Source: an uncultured Clostridia bacterium (GTDB lineage: Bacteria > Bacillota > Clostridia > Oscillospirales > CAG-272). From it: DNA of 16,548 nucleotides. The stretch lies in NCBI GenBank assembly GCA_945936265.1, contig CAMETB010000014.1, positions 1 to 16,548 of the forward strand, in the 5' to 3' direction. The notes beneath the pieces are model-generated. The model was not told the DNA's origin, made no database searches, and saw nothing but the letters and a program-made list of their open reading frames with translations. The number at the start of each line of letters is the position of its first letter. Position 1 is the first letter of the stretch. Of the stretch, positions 1 to 6,406 are shown piece by piece. The translations under genes and the position numbers were made by a program.

Positions 1-646
1 TATATATTTTCTGTTTATGACGTCGGTCCGTCTTATGGGAAAAAGACAAGTCGGCGAACTTCAGCTCTCCGAACTTGTCACAACCTTTATGCTTTCCGAA
101 CTTGCGGTAAATCCGATACAGGATACCTCTATTCCGATTGCATACTCCCTTATACCGATGTTCTTTTTGCTCGCTGCCGAGGTGATAACGTCTTTTCTTA
201 TGACAAAATCAAGTTTTCTGAAAAAGATATTCTCAGGCAACCCGAGCGTAATAATAAAAAAGGGAAAACTGGATCAGAAGGAACTCTCAAAATTGAGAAT
301 GGGCATAAACGAGCTTATGGGAGAGTTAAGACTTAAAGATATAAGCGATATATCCGATGTCGAGTATGCAATACTCGAGCAAAACGGTAAGCTCTCGGTT
401 TTTCCGAAAAGCAAAAAGCAGTCCGTTTGCGCAGAGGATATGAAAATAAGCAAAGAGGAGTCAGGAATTGCGCACGCCGTTATTCTTGACGGCAAAATAG
501 ACGAAAGCAACCTGAAAACCGCCGGAAAAAGCGCCGCGTGGATAGAAGATTATCTTAAAAAGCACAGAATAAATATGGAGACGGTTTTTCTTATGACGGT
601 TGATGACTCCTCCTCTGTAAATATAATAATAAAGGAGGAAAAATGA
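1..646 (+). CDS. DUF421 (YetF-like) membrane protein, 5' end outside the window
   Basis: The frame is open to the left edge of the window, so the first visible ATG (17) is internal and the gene is 5'-partial. The visible part matches the DUF421/YetF family: the motif RLMGKRQVGELQLSEL near the start, a membrane segment (IPIAYSLIPMFFLLAAEVI), then a cytosolic domain with 'IIKKGKLDQ', a 'LRLKDISDISDVEYAILEQNGKLSVF' type stretch and a variable C-terminal tail. The family is an integral membrane protein of unclear biochemical role, found widely in Bacillota; one or two N-terminal helices should lie upstream of the window. The stop overlaps the start of the DUF4363 gene (ATGA), so the two are translationally coupled. 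I am sure of the family, but the molecular function is unknown. Confidence 0.9.
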   Translation, partial: IYFLFMTSVRLMGKRQVGELQLSELVTTFMLSELAVNPIQDTSIPIAYSLIPMFFLLAAEVITSFLMTKSSFLKKIFSGNPSVIIKKGKLDQKELSKLRMGINELMGELRLKDISDISDVEYAILEQNGKLSVFPKSKKQSVCAEDMKISKEESGIAHAVILDGKIDESNLKTAGKSAAWIEDYLKKHRINMETVFLMTVDDSSSVNIIIKEEK

Positions 647-996
647 AATCTTTTATAGTATCTCTCTCGGTACTTTTTGTTATCATTGCGGCGATTGTTC
701 TTAACTGTATATATATAAATAATGTAACCGATTCGCTGATTTCCATGACGGAAAATCTCACGAAAGAGGAAGAATCAATAAAGCAACTTTCCGAAAAGTG
801 GGACAAGGAGAAATTCTGCGTCTGTATATCGACAACGCACCGCGCAACCGACGATGTGGAGAAAAATATCGAAATTCTTAAAACCAAAATAGAAAAATCG
901 AGTTTCGATGACTTCGAGGAGTACAGAAAAATGCTTCTTATCGCACTTGAAGAAGTGAAAAAAGTCGAAGAAGTGTCGTTAAATGCAATATTTTAG
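643..996 (+). CDS. DUF4363 family membrane-anchored protein
   Basis: This 117-residue protein starts inside the stop codon of the DUF421 gene (ATGA overlap), with a strong SD aaaggagg at 631-638. Residues 4-27 form one hydrophobic N-terminal helix (signal anchor). The rest is a charged helical domain with W48 and a C-terminal 'LNAIF' ending, which is the usual look of DUF4363. Members of this family commonly follow DUF421 genes in Clostridia, and that pairing supports both calls. The domain probably faces outside the membrane, tethered by the single helix; this is inference. Function is not known. No clear U-rich terminator follows directly. Confidence 0.85.
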   Translation: MKSFIVSLSVLFVIIAAIVLNCIYINNVTDSLISMTENLTKEEESIKQLSEKWDKEKFCVCISTTHRATDDVEKNIEILKTKIEKSSFDDFEEYRKMLLIALEEVKKVEEVSLNAIF

Positions 997-1058
997 TATA
1001 ATCCGAGTTTTCGCAGACATGTGACATACCGCATACAAAAAAACAAGCGACAAGAAAC

Positions 1059-1078
1059 GGCGGGAGCAAGCCCCCGCC
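1059..1078. repeat. GC-rich palindromic intergenic repeat, copy 1
   Basis: GGCGGG (1059-1064) and CCCGCC (1073-1078) form a 6-bp stem around AGCAAGCC, followed by CTAC. Almost the same sequence occurs at 16114-16138, and a half copy at 16174-16186, all intergenic. It is therefore a dispersed repeat and not only a local terminator. It lacks a U tract. Confidence 0.6.
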
Positions 1079-1105
1079 CTACGTCATATGCCGGATACGA
1101 ATTAT

Positions 1106-1133
1106 GGACTGCCGCATTTTGTTGCGGCAGTCC
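1106..1133. terminator. Perfect 11-bp hairpin between convergent genes, likely bidirectional terminator
   Basis: GGACTGCCGCA (1106-1116) pairs perfectly with TGCGGCAGTCC (1123-1133) around a 6-nt loop. It lies between the DUF4363 gene and the 3' end of the convergent DUF2156 gene (stop at 1142). The downstream T content is poor on both strands (CTCTGCTTTT on plus, ATAATTCGTAT on minus), so termination efficiency is uncertain. Confidence 0.5.
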
Positions 1134-1141
1134 CTCTGCTT

Positions 1142-1978
1142 TTAAGGATTTATTATTCTGTTCTTTTCAAGAAGGTATATCGGCTGGTAGGAAAGCTTGG
1201 ATTGCCTTAGTCCCTCCTCGCCGAGATCGTCCTCTCTGTTTATATATTCGACATCGGGAAAACTCTTCGCAAACTCAGACACTATAGCCTGATAAGAGCC
1301 GGGGTATTCCCTGTCCGCCTTCTCTATGTGAACATACATAGTATCCCTGACGATGCTTGCGGCGCAGGCGGCTATTATTTTGCCCTCCACCTTTACAGCG
1401 CCTGTGTGAACGTGAAAAAGCTCTCTGTGATCTATCACGTCAATAGTTTCGTTAAGTTCCGCTCTTCCCGTTTCATCATAGTGCGGTTGCTTTTTGTCGA
1501 TAAGCCTGAAAAAGTCGTCAAGCTCCTCTTTTGGCGGGTCTGCAACATACTCGTATGAATAGGTCTTCCTGAAGCGATTGAGAAAATTTTTCTTGGCATG
1601 AAGCTTTTTACCCGAAAAAGTGCGCAAATCCGACGCTTTATAAATGTAATCGAAGTTGTTTCTGTCTTTTTCGATAACGGCACCGTCAAGTGCGACTTTT
1701 TCCACGTCCTCGTTACAAACTCCGATAAAATGCGCGGGAGACAATTCTTTTACCGCACCCCTCGGATTTTTACCTATTGGCGTAAGGTAAGCATCCCCGT
1801 CGTCAGTATGATACTTTATTATCAGAGTTTCGTCAAAAACCGACCATTCTATACCGTAAAAATTGCGCCACATCATAAGAGCGGCGCCGATCTTCTCGCA
1901 GCTCCTTGTTTCGTCAAGAAGCAAGTATTTATTTATTTTTTCAAAATCTTCTTCGTTAAGTTGCTGAAATTCTATCAT
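1142..1978 (-). CDS. DUF2156 / phosphatidylglycerol lysyltransferase C-terminal-domain protein
   Basis: This 278-residue soluble protein has no signal peptide or membrane helix. It matches DUF2156, the GNAT-fold domain that in MprF transfers an aminoacyl group from tRNA to phosphatidylglycerol. Visible signatures are FDYIYKASDLRTFSGKKLHAKKN (around 109-131), followed by NRF and an aromatic YSYEY stretch, and near the C terminus NREDDLGEEGLRQSKLSY (247-264) before 'QPIYLLEKN'. With no MprF membrane flippase domain attached, it belongs to the stand-alone class whose substrate is not established. The start has a purine-rich AAAAGGCG upstream. It is divergent from spo0A. The family call is firm; the substrate is unknown. 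Confidence 0.85.
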   Translation of the reverse strand: MIEFQQLNEEDFEKINKYLLLDETRSCEKIGAALMMWRNFYGIEWSVFDETLIIKYHTDDGDAYLTPIGKNPRGAVKELSPAHFIGVCNEDVEKVALDGAVIEKDRNNFDYIYKASDLRTFSGKKLHAKKNFLNRFRKTYSYEYVADPPKEELDDFFRLIDKKQPHYDETGRAELNETIDVIDHRELFHVHTGAVKVEGKIIAACAASIVRDTMYVHIEKADREYPGSYQAIVSEFAKSFPDVEYINREDDLGEEGLRQSKLSYQPIYLLEKNRIINP

Positions 1979-2010
1979 ATTTCGCCTTTTATAAAATTAT
2001 ATTTGATAAC

Positions 2011-2089
2011 AGTATAGCACAATTTACTACGCAAAGCATGATTTTTTTAATTATTTCAATTATTTTTTTCTTTTTGTAAAATTATACCA
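2011..2089 (-). promoter_or_regulatory. Candidate promoters for the DUF2156 gene
   Basis: Two extended -10 elements point left: TGGTATAAT (TATAAT on plus 2081-2086, reverse complemented) and TGCTATACT (TATACT on plus 2011-2016). Neither has a good -35 at the right distance, but TGn-extended -10 boxes can act without one. They lie 33 to 103 nt from the start codon of the minus-strand gene. The rest of the 304-bp gap to spo0A is AT-rich with T tracts and contains no ORF I would call. Confidence 0.45.
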
Positions 2090-2133
2090 AATATTCCGCT
2101 GAATTTTTGTGAAATATGACAACAAATTTTCTC

Positions 2134-2162
2134 TTGAAATAATTGGAAAAATATGGTATAAT
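2134..2162 (+). promoter_or_regulatory. Sigma-A promoter of spo0A homologue
   Basis: TTGAAA (2134-2139), a 17-nt spacer and TATAAT (2157-2162) with a TGG extension (2154-2156) make a near-consensus vegetative promoter. Transcription would start near 2169 and give a leader of about 110 nt before the ATG at 2283. That leader can form two mutually exclusive stems: TTCGGGC (2215-2221) with GCCCGAG (2253-2259), or GCTC (2238-2241) with GAGC (2251-2254). It matches no riboswitch I recognise. Confidence 0.75.
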
Positions 2163-2282
2163 TAAGACGGATTTCAGGATGACAGTATAAAAACATATAT
2201 CTGATTGATGAAAATTCGGGCAAAAAGCGAAAAATGAGCTCGATTCGTAAGAGCCCGAGAAATAAATTTAAGGAGATAAAAA

Positions 2283-3059
2283 ATGGAGATCAATGCAAAA
2301 ATTCTGATTGCGGACGAAAACGCACAAACGCGCCACGCTACAAAAGAGGCTCTGGCGAGAAAGGGCTATCGCAACATTGATGAAGCGTGCGACGGAGAGG
2401 ACGCCCTCATAAAAATAAACAGATATCATCCCGATATTGTAATTGCGGACCTCTGGCTTTCAAAACTTGACGGAATAGGACTTATACGCAATGTTAAGGG
2501 AATAAACTTCGGTGCCGACCGCGCGCCTACGTTTATAATTGCATCGCTTGTTTCAAATCAGAACATATTTATAGAAGCTACAAATGCCGGCGCCGCGCTG
2601 TGCCTTATAAAGCCGTTTGACTATTCGAGTCTTTGCGAACATATAGACACTCTCTATCGTTCGAGAAACTCTGCTTTAACGACACAGGTAAAGCCAAATC
2701 AGGACGATATGGAGACGCAGGTTACTAAAGTAATACACCAGATAGGTGTGCCTGCGCACATAAAAGGATACCAGTATCTGCGCACGGCAATTCTTATGAC
2801 CATATCGGATAATGACATAATAAATTCGGTGACGAAAATACTATATCCATCGGTTGCAAAGAAATATTCGACAACGACTTCCCGGGTTGAAAGAGCGATA
2901 CGCCATGCCATAGAAGTGGCTTGGGACAGAGGCGACGTTGACACTTTGAACTCATATTTCGGATACACAATACAGAATAACAGAGGAAAACCGACAAACT
3001 CCGAGTTTATCGCAATGATTGCCGACAATATGCGCCTCAAATATAAGATATACGGATAA
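2283..3059 (+). CDS. spo0A: Spo0A-type response regulator (sporulation master regulator)
   Basis: This 258-residue protein has an N-terminal receiver and a C-terminal Spo0A effector domain. The receiver keeps the acidic pocket D11/E12, the phospho-acceptor D56 (IADLWLSKLDG), the switch residue S88 and the conserved K110-P111. The effector domain (about 147-258) is strongly Spo0A: IHQIGVPAHIKGY, then TSRVERAIRHAIEVAW (199-214) as the DNA-recognition helix region, and KPTNSEFIAM (236-245). Phosphorylated Spo0A binds 0A boxes (TGTCGAA) and controls entry into sporulation and stationary-phase genes. The start is supported by SD AAGGAGA at 2271-2277. It is oddly placed: spoIVB, the usual upstream neighbour, is absent and a divergent DUF2156 gene stands there instead. 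The receiver is also less canonical than the effector (LWLS where many have an 'IMP' type motif). It may be the true Spo0A at a rearranged site or a paralogue. Confidence 0.9.
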   Translation: MEINAKILIADENAQTRHATKEALARKGYRNIDEACDGEDALIKINRYHPDIVIADLWLSKLDGIGLIRNVKGINFGADRAPTFIIASLVSNQNIFIEATNAGAALCLIKPFDYSSLCEHIDTLYRSRNSALTTQVKPNQDDMETQVTKVIHQIGVPAHIKGYQYLRTAILMTISDNDIINSVTKILYPSVAKKYSTTTSRVERAIRHAIEVAWDRGDVDTLNSYFGYTIQNNRGKPTNSEFIAMIADNMRLKYKIYG

Positions 3060-3149
3060 ATAATATCGACACTTTGTGACACTTTTTTGTCAAGCGGCTT
3101 AAAAATCGGATGATATTTCAGCTAATTTGCGTTTTGTTTTTGCAGGTAC

Positions 3150-3178
3150 TTGACCAAACGGTAATAATATGATAAAAT
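3150..3178 (+). promoter_or_regulatory. Sigma-A promoter of LRR lipoprotein gene
   Basis: TTGACC (3150-3155), a 17-nt spacer and TAAAAT (3173-3178) with a TGA extension (3170-3172). It lies about 95 nt before the ATG at 3273, so the lipoprotein gene is probably transcribed independently of spo0A. I see no convincing terminator between spo0A and this promoter. Confidence 0.65.
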
Positions 3179-3272
3179 AATAATAAAGGAAGAAATATTT
3201 TCGAAAAAGGCAATGAGTTTCACTCAGACCTTGGGAAAATTTTTCGGGATATATTTTTTGGAGGAATTTAAG

Positions 3273-3929
3273 ATGAAGACCAGAATCTCAGGTGTTATCC
3301 TTACCTTTATTTTAATTATCGCCTGTTCCGTTTTTCTCTCGGCATGCTCTGAAAGCGACAAATCCGACGAGCCGCCAAAATCGCAGGACGGAATAGTATT
3401 TGAACAAGTCGGCGAGGAATATTCCGTTATATCGTACGAAGGCAAGAAAAGCACCGTAGTAATACCGGAGTCATTCAACGGGAAAAGCGTCACATCCATT
3501 TCGGATAACGCATTCAGGGATAAAAAAGAAATAACCTCGGTTACCATTCCCGAAACGGTAGTTTCCATAGGCGACCGCGCATTTTCCGGTTGCGTGCGCC
3601 TTTCGGTCATATCGTTGCCGAGCGGTCTTAAATCGATAGGACAGTCCGCGTTTTATAAATGTTCTTCAATAGCATCGATCACGATACCGTCCGGAGTAAC
3701 CAGAATAGAGCGCAGTACTTTCGAGGGCTGTTCTCTGCTCAAAAACGTGACTATACCGGCAGGCGTTACATCAATAGAAAACTATGCTTTCTATAAATGC
3801 AAAGCGCTTGAAAATATAAATTTCGGCGGAAGTGCAAATCAGTGGAAAGCAATTTCCAAAGCAGACGCCTGGAATTATGCCTCTTCCGAATATATTATAA
3901 ATTGCTCCGACGAGAGCCTGAAAAAATAA
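3273..3929 (+). CDS. BspA-like leucine-rich repeat lipoprotein
   Basis: The start at 3273 is preferred because TTGGAGGA lies just upstream (3258-3265) and it gives a clean lipoprotein signal peptide: MKTR, a hydrophobic core, then lipobox L-S-A-C with lipidated C25. An in-frame ATG at 3213 would add 20 residues ahead of the signal peptide and is unlikely. The mature protein has four or five LRR_5/BspA repeats of about 23 residues (pattern 'ITSVTIPETVVSIGDRAFSGC', then '..LPSGLKSIGQSAFYKC', '..IPSGVTRIERSTFEGC', '..IPAGVTSIENYAFYKC'). It ends in a short non-repeat tail. Such proteins are exposed on the cell surface and often bind host or bacterial partners; the ligand here is unknown. It is short for the family, whose members can exceed 500 residues. 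Confidence 0.85.
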   Translation: MKTRISGVILTFILIIACSVFLSACSESDKSDEPPKSQDGIVFEQVGEEYSVISYEGKKSTVVIPESFNGKSVTSISDNAFRDKKEITSVTIPETVVSIGDRAFSGCVRLSVISLPSGLKSIGQSAFYKCSSIASITIPSGVTRIERSTFEGCSLLKNVTIPAGVTSIENYAFYKCKALENINFGGSANQWKAISKADAWNYASSEYIINCSDESLKK

Positions 3930-3935
3930 AAATAC

Positions 3936-3978
3936 AAAACGGTCGCAGAGATACGCAAGTACCTGCCGCCGTTTTTAT
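3936..3978 (+). terminator. Intrinsic terminator after LRR lipoprotein gene
   Basis: AAAACGG (3936-3942) pairs with CCGTTTT (3969-3975). The stem continues through GCAG/CTGC after a 2x2 internal loop and is followed by a T-rich run. It starts 7 nt after the stop codon. The stretch 3979-4160 holds no supportable gene. Confidence 0.75.
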
Positions 3979-4161
3979 TTACTTTATAACGCGCGGGTTT
4001 AACGCTTTTTGCGTATTTTGCGAAGACAGCGGCACCGGATTTTCGCTAAGTTTCATTATTAAAAAAGCATATCGGTATACCTCCGGGATGCGTAAATTTC
4101 TTTTGTGTATATTGCATAAAAAATCCAAATATTTTTTGTTAAAAATTGCAGTTAAAACCAC

Positions 4162-4190
4162 TTGATTTTTTTGTCGAACAATGTTATACT
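4162..4190 (+). promoter_or_regulatory. Promoter of the xpt-nucleoside transporter locus, with a 0A box in the spacer
   Basis: TTGATT (4162-4167), a 17-nt spacer and TATACT (4185-4190), with a TGT extension at 4182-4184. A perfect 0A box, TGTCGAA, occupies 4172-4178, between -35 and -10. A regulator bound there would be expected to block RNA polymerase. Transcription would start a few bases downstream and run into the purine aptamer. The promoter is well supported; Spo0A control is inference. Confidence 0.7.
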
Positions 4191-4218
4191 GTTGATGTAA
4201 TCAAGAATACAGTTTATG

Positions 4219-4294
4219 ATGTTCCAATATAGGTTCGGATAAAATGGCCCGAATGTTTCTACCGCACGCCAAGTTGCGACTATTGGTTCAACAT
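4219..4294 (+). ncRNA. Purine riboswitch, guanine-type aptamer
   Basis: The layout matches the purine riboswitch. P1 is ATGTT-CCAATA (4219-4229) with TATTGG...AACAT (4281-4294). P2 is UUCGG/CCGAA enclosing the typical L2 AUAAAAUGG. J2/3 is UGUUUCUACC, a hallmark of the class. P3 is a short CGCA/UGCG hairpin, and J3/1 is GACUAU. The C in GACUAU is the specificity base (C74 in the B. subtilis xpt aptamer), which pairs with guanine or hypoxanthine; adenine sensors have U. It lies directly upstream of xpt, the classic target gene. Ligand binding should favour the downstream terminator and turn expression off. Confidence 0.92.
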
Positions 4295-4354
4295 TACTCC
4301 ACGGTATGGTTTGCTTTTTCGGCAGTTATACCGCTATGGTATTGTTGCGGTTTG

Positions 4355-4379
4355 AAACAGGCGTCACGTCTGTTTTTTT
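4355..4379 (+). terminator. Riboswitch expression-platform terminator
   Basis: AAACAGGCG (4355-4363) and CGTCTGTTT (4367-4375) form a 9-bp stem (one G-U) around a 3-nt loop. They run into a T7 tract and a very T-rich stretch up to about 4400. It sits between the aptamer and the xpt SD. Part of P1 (GGTTCAA near 4285-4291) can pair with TTGAA at 4352-4356 as a possible antiterminator, but I could not settle the alternative fold. A second stem, CGGTAT/ATACCG (4302-4307/4328-4333), lies between aptamer and terminator. Confidence 0.85.
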
Positions 4380-4422
4380 GTTTTTTATTTTATTTTTTAT
4401 TTCGTCGGGAGGTGCTTTGTCA

Positions 4423-4995
4423 ATGAAACTTATGGAAGAAAAAATTCTTGAATGCGGCACTGTTCTGCCCGGCAATATTCTCAAAGTGGGCAACTTTCTT
4501 AACCAGCAGCTCGATGTGGATTTTCTCACCGAGGCAGGAAAAGAGATAGCAAGACTTTATAAAGACGCGGGAGTTACCAAAATCATGACAATCGAGGCGT
4601 CCGGCATCGCTATTGCCGTTATGGCGGCACAGGCTATGCACGTTCCTGCCGTTATAGTAAAGAAGCATCCTTCGGCAAATCTGTCAAAGGACGTTTATTT
4701 TGCAAAGATTGCCTCGTTTACTCACAATAATGTATATACTGCCGTTGTGGCAAAAGAATATCTTAATAAAAATGACAATGTTCTTATCGTGGACGACTTT
4801 CTCGCTTGCGGCAACGCCATAAAAGGACTCAAAAGCATAATCGAGTCGGCAGGTGCAAAACTTGCAGGATGCGCAATAGCGATAGAAAAGGCTTTTCAGC
4901 ACGGGGGCGACGAGTTGCGTGCGCAGGGCATACGCATTGAGTCGCTGGCTGTGGTGGAGTCTATGACGGACAGCACCATAACCTTCAAACCATAA
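4423..4995 (+). CDS. xpt: Xanthine phosphoribosyltransferase
   Basis: This 190-residue enzyme converts xanthine and PRPP to XMP in the cytosol, feeding purine salvage. The length agrees with B. subtilis Xpt (about 194). Visible features are the N-terminal VLPGNILKVGNFLNQQLD region, IEASGIAIA (57-65), the K-HPS-NL segment followed by SFT (near 80-100), and the PRPP-binding loop VLIVDDFLACGNA (120-132). The start at 4423 follows GGGAGG at 4407-4412. Longer in-frame starts (such as 4306) would run through the riboswitch terminator and are rejected. The riboswitch controls it directly. Its position ahead of a nucleoside ABC transporter ties salvage to uptake. Confidence 0.95.
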   Translation: MKLMEEKILECGTVLPGNILKVGNFLNQQLDVDFLTEAGKEIARLYKDAGVTKIMTIEASGIAIAVMAAQAMHVPAVIVKKHPSANLSKDVYFAKIASFTHNNVYTAVVAKEYLNKNDNVLIVDDFLACGNAIKGLKSIIESAGAKLAGCAIAIEKAFQHGGDELRAQGIRIESLAVVESMTDSTITFKP

Positions 4996-5023
4996 GAGTT
5001 TATCTTGTGGCTTTTTTACTTTG

Positions 5024-5048
5024 ATTACTCGGGTAACACCTCGGTAAT
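5024..5048 (+). other. Intercistronic hairpin between xpt and the BMP gene
   Basis: ATTAC (5024-5028) pairs with GTAAT (5044-5048). The stem continues inwards through U-G, one C/C mismatch and GGGT/ACCT-type pairs around an AAC loop. AAATAATTTTT follows, so it could be a weak terminator, an attenuator or an mRNA-processing site. The SD AGGAGG of the BMP gene begins 12 nt further on. I see no clear separate promoter in this 80-bp gap. Confidence 0.4.
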
Positions 5049-5075
5049 AAATAATTTTTAGGAGGAACATCAGAA

Positions 5076-6275
5076 ATGTTCAAGAAAATTTTATGTATGG
5101 TCCTGGCAGTTGTTATGCTTGTTGGCGTTACCTTCATGCTCGGCTCTTGCGGTAACGACAAGAAGGACATCAAGGCAGCATTGATTTGTCTGCACGGCGA
5201 CAGCTCTACCTACGACAAGAACTTTATTGATGCATTCAAGCAGGCTTGCGCCAATAAGGGACTTACCGAGGAAAACTACACCATCATTACCGGTATCCCC
5301 GAGGGTACCGAGTGCTACGATAAGGCCGCTGACTTTGCTGACAACGGCTACGACGTTGTTTTTGCCGACTCATTCGGTCACGAGTCTTACTTGATTAAGG
5401 CAGCAAAGGAATTCGAAAACGTGCAGTTCTGCCACGCAACCGGCACGAAGGCACACACCGAAGGACTTGAGAACTATCAGAACGCATTTGCTTCTATCTA
5501 CCAGGGCAGATACCTTGCAGGTGTTGCCGCAGGCTTGAAGCTCGTTGAGCTTTACGGTGACGCTAACGGTAAGGTTTCCGACGAAAACGCAAAGATCGGT
5601 TACGTAGGCGCATGGCCTTATGCAGAGGTTGTTTCGGGTTACACCTCCTTCTACCTCGGCGTAAAGAGCGTAGTTGAAAACGTAACTATGGAAGTTCGCT
5701 ACACAAACTCATGGTACAACGAGGCCGCTGAAAAGACTACCGCCGAGGCTCTTATCGATGCAGGCTGCAAGCTCATTTCTCAGCACGCTGACTCCATGGG
5801 CGCTCCTACCGCTTGTGAAAACGCAGGCGTTCCCAACGTTGCTTACAACGGCGAAACGGGAAAGAACACCTTCGTTATCGCATCCAGAATTGACTGGGTT
5901 CCTTACTTTGAGTATATGCTTGATTGCGTAATGAACGGCAAGGACATCGTTGACGACTGGACGGGTACACTCGCTAACGGCGCCGTTAAGATCACCGCTC
6001 TCGGCAAAGCTGCTGCTGAAGGCACACAGGCAAAGCTTGACGAGGTTTCCGCTAAACTTCAGAACGGTTCTCTTAAAGTATTTGATTGCTCTACCTTCAC
6101 CGTTGGTGGCGAGCATCTTACCGAGTACCTTGCAGACGTTGACGACGCAGGCGACTTCGTTCCCGAAACCAACGTAATCAAGACCGAAAACGGTGTTACG
6201 TTCTTTGATGAGAGCGCATTCCGTTCCGCTCCTTACTTTGATATTCGTATCGACGGCATTACCGAGGTAAAGTGA
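5076..6275 (+). CDS. BMP-family nucleoside-binding lipoprotein (ABC transporter substrate-binding protein)
   Basis: This 399-residue protein has a lipoprotein signal: MFKK, a hydrophobic core and lipobox L-G-S-C with lipidated C25. The mature part is a BMP/PnrA (Med/TmpC) periplasmic-binding fold. It shows 'STYDKNFIDAFKQA' near the start of the domain, FASIYQGRYLAGVAAGL, then IGYVGAWPYAEVVSGY, and 'AEALIDAGCKLISQHADSMG' before 'NVAYNG'. Family members capture purine nucleosides, and the following ABC genes match the B. subtilis NupN-OPQ guanosine system. SD AGGAGG is at 5060-5065. Codon choice is visibly different from its neighbours: AAG over AAA, AAC, TAC, GTT and GCT are strongly preferred, as in highly expressed genes. 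That fits a binding protein needed in excess over the membrane complex. Confidence 0.93.
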   Translation: MFKKILCMVLAVVMLVGVTFMLGSCGNDKKDIKAALICLHGDSSTYDKNFIDAFKQACANKGLTEENYTIITGIPEGTECYDKAADFADNGYDVVFADSFGHESYLIKAAKEFENVQFCHATGTKAHTEGLENYQNAFASIYQGRYLAGVAAGLKLVELYGDANGKVSDENAKIGYVGAWPYAEVVSGYTSFYLGVKSVVENVTMEVRYTNSWYNEAAEKTTAEALIDAGCKLISQHADSMGAPTACENAGVPNVAYNGETGKNTFVIASRIDWVPYFEYMLDCVMNGKDIVDDWTGTLANGAVKITALGKAAAEGTQAKLDEVSAKLQNGSLKVFDCSTFTVGGEHLTEYLADVDDAGDFVPETNVIKTENGVTFFDESAFRSAPYFDIRIDGITEVK

Positions 6276-6330
6276 TTCATTCTTTGACGGTCGCATAAGC
6301 GAAAGCTGCGATCGGTATCGTTAAAGGCAT

Positions 6331-6358
6331 AAGGGTTGTCGTTTTGCGGCAACCCTTT
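6331..6358 (+). other. Intercistronic hairpin after the BMP gene
   Basis: AAGGGTTGTCG (6331-6341) pairs with CGGCAACCCTT around a TTTTG loop (11 bp, one G-U). TTTATGTGATAAACG follows, so the U tract is poor. In binding-protein operons such a hairpin often protects the upstream mRNA end and lets only part of transcription through, raising the ratio of binding protein to ABC subunits. That role is inferred here. Confidence 0.6.
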
Positions 6359-6406
6359 ATGTGATAAACGTCCATATTTGCACCTTATACATAAAGGAGA
6401 GAAACT

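Noticed and set aside
1247..1253. 0A box TTCGACA (also at 2867-2873)
   Set aside because: Both lie inside coding sequence, away from any promoter, and chance hits of a 7-mer are expected.
2215..2259. Possible riboswitch in the spo0A leader
   Set aside because: Two alternative short stems exist, but the sequence fits neither c-di-GMP, preQ1 nor another aptamer consensus that I know.
3979..4161. 60-residue minus-strand ORF between the LRR lipoprotein and xpt
   Set aside because: It has no clear SD, lies between a terminator and a promoter, and shows no recognisable domain.
4244..4426. 60-residue ORF and an upstream xpt start at 4306
   Set aside because: Both run through the purine aptamer or its terminator; the SD at 4407-4412 fixes the xpt start at 4423.
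5709..6296. 195-residue minus-strand ORF opposite the BMP gene
   Set aside because: It is a shadow of strongly biased codons in the BMP gene, with no domain and no SD.
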